From positions 17,501 to 45,000 of the forward strand of contig ADNK01002499.1 in the NCBI GenBank assembly GCA_000320545.1: a DNA stretch of 27,500 nucleotides. The letters are read 5' to 3'. Source of the stretch: Bigelowiella natans CCMP2755 (Eukaryota > Cercozoa > Chlorarachniophyceae). A model generated the notes under the pieces. The model searched no databases. It was not told the DNA's origin and saw only the letters and a list, made by a program, of their open reading frames with translations. The translations under genes were made by a program, and so were the position numbers. Of this stretch, positions 21,940-27,500 are shown piece by piece (position 1 is the stretch's first letter; each line of letters opens with the position of its first letter).

Positions 21940-22334
21940 GACGACTGACGATGACTGCATCTCGCTCGCTTGTGTCACACTAGCACACTCCATTTGCGAG
22001 GCGCAACTAGCGCAGTGGCAGCACGCAATTGAGCTCAAGCCACGCAGCGTGTCACTACATCACGCACAGCTAGATACAGACAATATAACAGCGCAAGAAC
22101 AATGAAGTGATCGAGACTGCAGAGACCATCAATCTCATTCTAGCATTGCACGTTGCACGCCATGCTCTGTGCATCACACGTGAGCCATCACACACGCTAG
22201 TGCGGAACAAGATGCATCCTGTGTCGTCATTGGGCACTGCTAGCAAATTTGTGCGACGACGAGCACTGCACCTTCGATGCCCAGTTTGTGCCTTGTGTTT
22301 GTGTTTGTTCACGCGAGAAAGAGAAAGAAAGAGG

Positions 22335-22373
<39 letters not shown>

Positions 22374-22560
22374 GAAAGGGAAACCATGCTCAACAACGCG
22401 CGCGTGAGACTTGAGAGCGTCACTCGCGCTGAGAGCATCCTTGACTGCCCTGCGCAACTGCAACTCACCACAAGAAAGAAAGAAAAATTGTCAATCGACT
22501 ACATTTCCAGAGTGTTGCATGGCACAAGAAAATGATGTGCAGAAGGTGTTGCTCGTCCAA
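21940..22560. other. Intergenic stretch with LINE-like vocabulary
   Basis: No gene is supported. Words such as GTCACACTAGCACA (about 21975-21988) also occur at 1315-1328 next to the LINE remnant. The overall texture (GCACGC, GCTAGCA, TGTGTC) matches that region and not the neighbouring genes. A (GA)n tract lies at 22336-22371. I infer an old, degraded fragment of the same kind of element. The open frame across it includes the GA repeat and is not credible as a protein. Confidence 0.3.
22336..22371. repeat. (GA)n microsatellite
   Basis: About 17 GA units preceded by degenerate AAAGAGGGA repeats, in the intergenic stretch before the cap methyltransferase gene. Confidence 0.9.
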
Positions 22561-22856
22561 TCATGCTCGTCTCGGAGGAGGAGGAGGTTCGAGCAATGGA
22601 AACCAGAAAACGAGGAGACAGTAGTAAGAAATCGATTAAATTTAGTCAGTTTTCAACATTATTTGAAAACCGTTGACAACATCAAATACTATAAATGAAC
22701 ATAATTGAAATATATCATACCATATATTTCCCAATATAATTGACTAAAAGTAAGACATAACTCTTAGATAGCTTCGACTAAAAGAAACCTCTCTCAACCT
22801 CCCAGAGAATCCTACCCTTTCCTCCTCCTCCAACTACGAAAACCAACTCGAAGGTT

Positions 22857-24708
22857 ATGAGGCGAAGGGGCCTTGAAGGGGAGACTTTGAGCCAAGAACA
22901 TGTTCAATTCCTGCGATTAGTTTTCAATGGACGCCTACCCGAACTGGAGGAAGTTCGTTTGGCAGGTAAGGAAGCCTTAGTGGAAAGGTCTCGGAGAAAG
23001 GCCACAGAACTCTGGGAAGCGGTCGTGAGAACTGAAGGTAAGTGTGCCATAGGAGTTCCAAAACAGAACTAAAAATTCAAGCGGGAGGATTATTTGACAT
23101 AACCTATCGAATGGTGCATCGGGCGAATGTGGGTGGTACTTTAGGTTTCGCCCAGAAGAATAAGCGATGCTCGAAAACTGGATTCACGGAAATAGACCAG
23201 GAGCGGATCGCGCAGGACATGAAGGATAGGTCTCAGAGCCATAAAAGGGGGAGAGTAGGCCTAGGTTATGTTCCTCCTCAAGGTAGTAAACTTTCCCTGC
23301 TACTTGCGACCCGCAAGTTCACTGTAGTTTATTGGCAGGCGGTGGTGGTTTCGACCCCAGCATGAAGAACCACTACAATCACCACGGAAGAGCTGTCGAG
23401 ACCCTTGCCCAACGCGGACAAGGACCTACAATCCAATTGAAAAAATTCCATAATCATGTCAAGCAGCAGCTCCTGTTCAGGTTTTGCTCGGCTAGGAGGA
23501 ACGCTGGCCGTAAGGTTGAGCTACTGGACCTCGCGTGCGGGCGTGGTGGTGACTTGTACAAATGGAAAAAGTGCGGAATATCCAGAGTGCGAGCGATAGA
23601 TCTTTCCCCGGTATGAGGATCACATGTGTATATGGATGTGTGCGTGTGCCTGCGCGTGAGTGATTTGCTTGTAATCATGAATGTTGAGAATATCGTACAT
23701 TTCTTTGACCATGTAGTTGCAATATGAATATTGAAAGAGTCGTTTATTTTTTTGGACAAGGATGAAATTAAGGAAGCAAAAAGAAGATTCGATGAAATCA
23801 AGAGAAAAGGCCGGGAAATGAGGATGGAAGTTCACTTCGAGCAGTCAGACGATTGCGGTCAGAAACTCCTTTCGGTATTCAACACTGTTGCTGCAATGGA
23901 GTACACAATGTATCTAACAGCCACGTCTCAGGATTTAAGGAATCAATATGATGCGGTTACGTGCATGTTTGCTGCACACTACTTCTTCCGGAGCGAGGTA
24001 TTTCCAAAAAAATCATTAATTTCAAATTCATCAGCATATTTGCAAATAAGGCAATGGCGAAGGCTTTCTTAACGAATGTCACAGCAGCTCTCAAAGATGG
24101 AGGGTATAAGCATCATATTTCACACTAGAAAGTACGCAAAGATGAGTGAAAATCAGGTATTTCTTCGGTACGGTTCCAGACGGGAAGGCTATTCAAACTA
24201 GGCTCGCAGGGAAGGACAATTACTCAAACTCAATGTTGGAGTTAGAAAAGCGATGGGAGGTTCACCCAACGCAATTTTGTTTAAGTTATGTTTTTCCATT
24301 TAACACCCATTGTCTGCATTATTCAGGGAGGTGTTAAGGCGTTCGGCAATGCTTTAATCTTCAAAATATTGGGCACAGTTACGGATGGCGGGGAGGGCTC
24401 AAAAGAGTACCTTGTCTTTTCTTCAGTGTTTATCAAACTGGCTTCAACCTTCGGTAATAAATGTATAGAGTGGGCGTTATTTGCACAAGATAAGCTGGGG
24501 ATTGACAATTTTAGGTTTGCAACCCGTTACAAACTACGGGGAAAGGAATCTTGACAGTTTATTCAATCCAGAAGATTCGAATAAATTCTTGAAACATTTC
24601 TCCCCGAAGTATAGCAATGAGGACCTCGAAGTTGTTAGTCGTTTGAATGCAGCTTTCTGTTTCCAGTACAGAAAAAGCACCGACCCAAGATGTCAGCGAA
24701 GAAAATAA
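22857..24708 (+). CDS. RNMT: mRNA cap guanine-N7 methyltransferase
   Basis: Transfers a methyl group from S-adenosylmethionine to N7 of the 5' cap guanine in the nucleus, completing cap 0. Eight exons join in phase: 22857-23037, 23082-23282, 23339-23610, 23761-23997, 24051-24104, 24157-24259, 24327-24453 and 24515-24708, giving about 455 residues. Motif I is LLDLACGRGGDLYKWKK, the RNMT/Abd1 signature with Ala where Gly is usual. Then come ID at the acidic ribose-binding position, the FAAHYFF segment (family FH/QY.F region), GGYFFGTVPDG, and the insertion-domain-like FGNALIFKILGTV...EYLVF. The N-terminal 140 residues are poorly conserved and basic, with a glycine-rich GRVGLGYVPPQ. The ATG at 22857 is provisional: the frame stays open to a CCCAG acceptor at about 22805, so a further 5' exon is possible. 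Confidence 0.85.
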
Positions 24709-25246
24709 TCCATTTTTTTTCCAGACAGGCCACCAACAATGAGTTTGCTAGCACACAATATTAACAGATGTATGCTGTATCGTAATTATTCACAGAATGT
24801 ACACATAACTAAGTAAACATGCCGTGCAAAGCCCAAATCGCGAGCTTCAACTATACGTAGATCAGCTGCTACTTTACCAGCGTGCTCTAGACCTTATAAG
24901 ATTGCGCGCTTGCAAACGCGACGCTAATAACTGCTGTGTATGCGGACGTCTTCCTCGAGGGGCACTTTCTAGATATGCGATACTTTACTAATTTAGTCGT
25001 TACTTACTTATAGCAATGGGAATGCAACAGCCTGTTACTGATCGAGTCAGTCAGCTGACAGAAATGCATGGGAATGGTCTTGAAGGATCGACACGTGTAG
25101 CGTAGCATCGCAGCGCACATATCGCAGATATCTAGATATGCATGTTGTACCGCGTAGCCATGTTCTAGATGTTATGCTTTGTGGGCGCAGCACTCGAAAG
25201 ATCCTGCACGCGCGGCTTATGTGCATGAGTATATGCGCATAAGTAT
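24709..25246. other. Intergenic region between converging genes
   Basis: The cap methyltransferase gene (plus) and the PHAX-type gene (minus) converge here. I see no convincing frame, no tRNA-like boxes and no microsatellite. Confidence 0.5.
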
Positions 25247-25471
25247 TCATCGAAGCTTTTTTTGTAAAGGTAAATGAGAACGTTCACCACGTCGTGTGGC
25301 ATTTATGATGGCAGCTACAATTTTCTCGTCTTCATTTTCATTCGTTATTTCCTTCTCCTGATGATAATGTGGCCTGTGTCGAATAGCTTCTTGCTTGCGT
25401 TTCGCCCTCATGGGGCGCCGAATCTGTGCAGAAAACGAAGAAAATGATTGAATTGCGTACTGTGTGGGATG

Positions 25472-25513
<42 letters not shown>

Positions 25514-25853
25514 GATATACCCACCCTTTCGAATTGCTCCGCGGGCACGGTATTTCTGATCAGGTGAAGGAAGGAGCCTCCTGGAAGCCGGCGCCGATCT
25601 CCCTCTGCTGTCAGTATACCGCCATTTAGTTCCACTTCCACGGTCTTCGCCACGTAGTCGCTACATCTGGATGGACCGAGGACATCTACAAAGTTTAAAC
25701 GAATTAGGTTTTCTGCTATCATCTCCTTTTTTCATGAGGTGTTAATCTACCTATCGCTCGTTGAATTAGTTCTTTGTTCGTCTCTCGTAGCAGGAGACTG
25801 ATCTTTATCTCCACTGCTTCGCGGGGGGAGACTCCACAGGCCACGCGTTCGAC
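25247..25853 (-). CDS. PHAX: PHAX-type RNA_GG_bind protein (snRNA export adaptor), partial model
   Basis: PHAX bridges the cap-binding complex and CRM1 to export capped U snRNAs; its RNA_GG_bind domain contacts RNA. Three exons join in phase: 25751-25853, 25525-25685 and 25247-25423, about 147 codons, ending with TGA at 25249-25247. The domain reads SPREAVEIKISLLLRETNKEL, then RAIDVLGPSR, VEVELNGGILTAEGDRRRLPGGSF and LHLIRNTVPAEQFER. The key features are the NGG turn, the RRRxPGG box and the L.R/KN motif typical of PHAX. A basic tail (RRPMRAKRKQEA) and an acidic segment follow, as in PHAX. The N-terminus is uncertain. The first exon follows a (CT)n-rich acceptor, so coding must continue upstream, possibly through 25930-26050 and perhaps into the helical-repeat exons beyond. 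Confidence 0.75.
25474..25519. repeat. (GA)n microsatellite in PHAX intron
   Basis: About 20 GA units with one interruption, inside the intron between the two terminal PHAX exons. It reads (CT)n on the sense strand. Confidence 0.9.
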
Positions 25854-25879
25854 CTTTACGAGAGGAAAGAAGGGGGGGA

Positions 25880-25929
25880 AATGCGGAGAGAAAGAGAGAG
25901 GGAGGGAGAGAGAGAGAGAGAGAGAGAGG
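25880..25929. repeat. (GA)n tract upstream of a PHAX acceptor
   Basis: GA units and GGGA variants. On the minus (sense) strand this is a (CT)n/CCCT tract that leads into the acceptor CGTAAAG at 25854 and probably acts as its pyrimidine tract. Confidence 0.85.
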
Positions 25930-26080
25930 TCGTTTTCAGGGATTTGAATTTCATCGAAATGATGAAAAAACTCAAGAACAGTGTCTCTACATAATCCGTG
26001 GTTATATCGTTTAGCAAGAAGACTGCGTACGGCCTCAAGCCGCGGCATAAAGCAAAAGTGTGATCTGCATACTTGATCTA

Positions 26081-27104
26081 CTAATAATTAGTCACCTCCT
26101 GCGTTATGAGATTGCAGGCTTTGATGACAAGTCGTTGTGTCGTATTGCCCATCTTCCACGTAGAAGTGCAGTCGCTGCTACTGTTATATCTTCTCTCTAT
26201 CGGCATATCCATCATTGCGCTGGCCCTTCCCCCGCTGCTGGTAAATCTTGAGAGACAAAACAGTACGTTCGCCAGCTCCGTCAATTCAAACGCCGTTACG
26301 GTGCGATGAACCAGCTTTTAGGGGAGGGCAAACAGGAACAAAGCAGAGAGCAAAAACAGTCAGCCACTCTCTTTCTCCCTTCTTACTATTCTTCTTTCCC
26401 CTCTAACGACAGGAAACAATAAGTTGTTATGCCCACAGAATACGTTTTACTTGGATTGAAGTTCCCTCCCCCTCCCCCCCCACCTTCCCCCTGAATATTC
26501 ACCATCTGGACTGTTACCTGTTGAGCTAAGCGTGTGGTGACGTTTCCAAACAAACCCCATTCCTCTCGATGCACAGATTCACGCTTGTGAAGGGAAGGAA
26601 ACGCCTCATGGCTGATTCCTCTATTTTGAGGGTGCAAGGCCTTTTTCTCGTTCTCTTTCTGCTCTTCTAGGGACATGTGTGGGCGCAGCGGCTTCCAGAT
26701 GCACGATATTGCGAATCCAACCGCCCAAGAAATCATGGCTAATTCGCGCGTCGAAGCCGCGTCTAAGTTCCTTAGAGCCAGTTCCGCGCATAATGCCTTG
26801 GAGGGGAAATAAGAATGTACGTGGGGTGGAGGCGAGGGGGGGGGAGTGAGATTTTCCCGAAACGCACTGACATGAAATGTGTCGGCGTAGAATTAGCACA
26901 GAGAATTTCTTGTTGCCGACCAGGAGACATATCTACCACCGAGGATGAAGAGGGGGGGGGGGGGGGGGAGGAGGATGTTGATGGATTACTCAGAAGACAT
27001 CGTGCTTTGCCAAGTGCCCACACAAGCTCGCTGAGGGTGTCCATCGAGGCACATGCCCACTCCTCCCGTGTGTATTTTAGCAGCGGTCGTATCACTGAAG
27101 CCAT
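26081..27104 (-). CDS. Helical-repeat (FASTK/OPR-like) protein, partial, exons unresolved
   Basis: Three minus-strand segments look like exons of one gene. About 26975-27104 encodes MASVIRPLL...REEWACASM and DTLSELVWALGKARCLLS. About 26530-26800 encodes CAELALRNLDAASTRELAMISWAVGFA and a basic stretch ending TTRLAQQ at a GTAACA donor. About 26090-26310 encodes ELTELANVLFCLSRF and QRLVIKACNLITQ. The repeated 'eLa.l.WAl.k' and 'eLANvL..Lsrf' helices are typical of RNA-binding helical repeats of the FASTK/RAP and octotricopeptide kind, which act in mitochondria or plastids. No RAP domain is seen. The junction between the first two segments does not phase cleanly, so an exon may be missing. An acceptor-like CTAAC...AG before 27104 suggests more exons to the right. 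Possibly joined to the PHAX-type exons downstream. Confidence 0.45.
26952..26968. repeat. Poly-G tract
   Basis: Seventeen or so G in a row, poly-C on the sense strand, in an intron of the helical-repeat gene. Confidence 0.85.
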
Positions 27105-27156
27105 TCTTACTCGACCCCTAGTTAGCAGTGATGATAGTGATGCTAGTGACGGTGAA

Positions 27157-27160
27157 GACT

Positions 27161-27195
<35 letters not shown>

Positions 27196-27196
27196 A
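27157..27196. repeat. (GAT)n microsatellite
   Basis: About 12 GAT units near the right edge. Read on the plus strand they give a poly-aspartate frame that I regard as artefactual. The last 300 bases of the window are AT-rich, with no supported gene. Confidence 0.85.
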
Positions 27197-27500
27197 ATGA
27201 TGGATATGTTAATTGGAAAACTTGTAATATATTTACGTTGGGGAGGATGATAGAGGAGATAGATGAGTTTCAGGTGTGATTGTTATACTATATAAATACA
27301 CCCAAGTAAATGTACATTCATCTATATTTCATGCAATTTTCCCAACCTTCCATTATTTTCCCTGACAAAGGCGATGGTTTTAGCCGCAACAACTTCGAAC
27401 TGGACATTTGCGAGAAAAATGTAAAAGAAGGAAATCCCCCCCAACCCGCCGCCATTAAACACATAAAAAAAAAAATGGAATGGAACATCTTTCTGTCATA

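Noticed and set aside
22107-22535. 142-codon plus-strand frame
   Set aside because: It includes a (GA)n repeat, has no splice logic, and resembles the LINE-flank texture on both strands rather than a protein gene.
26815-27279. 154-codon plus-strand frame with Gly and Asp runs
   Set aside because: It consists of poly-G and (GAT)n repeats and is antisense to helical-repeat exons.

Overview
This window is nuclear DNA of an intron-rich eukaryote. The evidence is GT-AG introns in every recognisable gene, AATAAA-type 3' ends, and eukaryote-only proteins (Pol III largest subunit, TRAP-alpha, mRNA cap methyltransferase, PHAX). Most introns in the compact genes are about 50-110 bp and base composition is moderate. 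The lineage cannot be fixed from sequence alone. A small-genome protist or alga fits best, but a small invertebrate is not excluded, and I name no species. Coding is in many short exons, so single long open frames here are often misleading. I rebuilt genes by splicing in phase and by comparison with remembered family motifs.

Layout from left to right. Positions 1-680 hold two weak candidate exons on the + strand. About 950-2830 is a degraded non-LTR retrotransposon (LINE) 3' end on the minus strand, truncated at a (CA)n tract. Positions 2987-5367 (minus) and 5889-7664 (plus) are a divergent gene pair sharing a 0.5 kb promoter region. Both encode a two-helix membrane hairpin followed by coiled coil, and the plus-strand one adds a canonical EF-hand; I recognise neither family. 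Positions 8298-19629 (minus) are one large gene, the RNA polymerase III largest subunit (RPC1/POLR3A), in more than 30 exons. Its introns are loaded with di- and trinucleotide microsatellites. Positions 20308-21675 (plus) encode TRAP-alpha (SSR1) in 7 exons. Positions 21900-22560 are intergenic, with a vocabulary like that of the LINE region. Positions 22857-24708 (plus) encode an mRNA cap guanine-N7 methyltransferase. Positions 25247-25853 (minus) encode a PHAX-type RNA_GG_bind domain. Positions about 26080-27110 (minus) are exons of a helical-repeat protein resembling FASTK/OPR-type organellar RNA-binding proteins, continuing toward or past the right edge.

The recognised genes are housekeeping. 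Three concern RNA synthesis, capping or export (Pol III, cap methyltransferase, PHAX), probably by chance. The most unusual features are the POLR3A introns: (GTA)n arrays that start exactly at 5' splice sites, pyrimidine repeats and (CAT)n arrays abutting 3' splice sites, coding microexons of 26, 35 and 41 nt, and one apparent GC-AG intron. The divergent hairpin/coiled-coil pair is the best candidate for an undescribed protein family.
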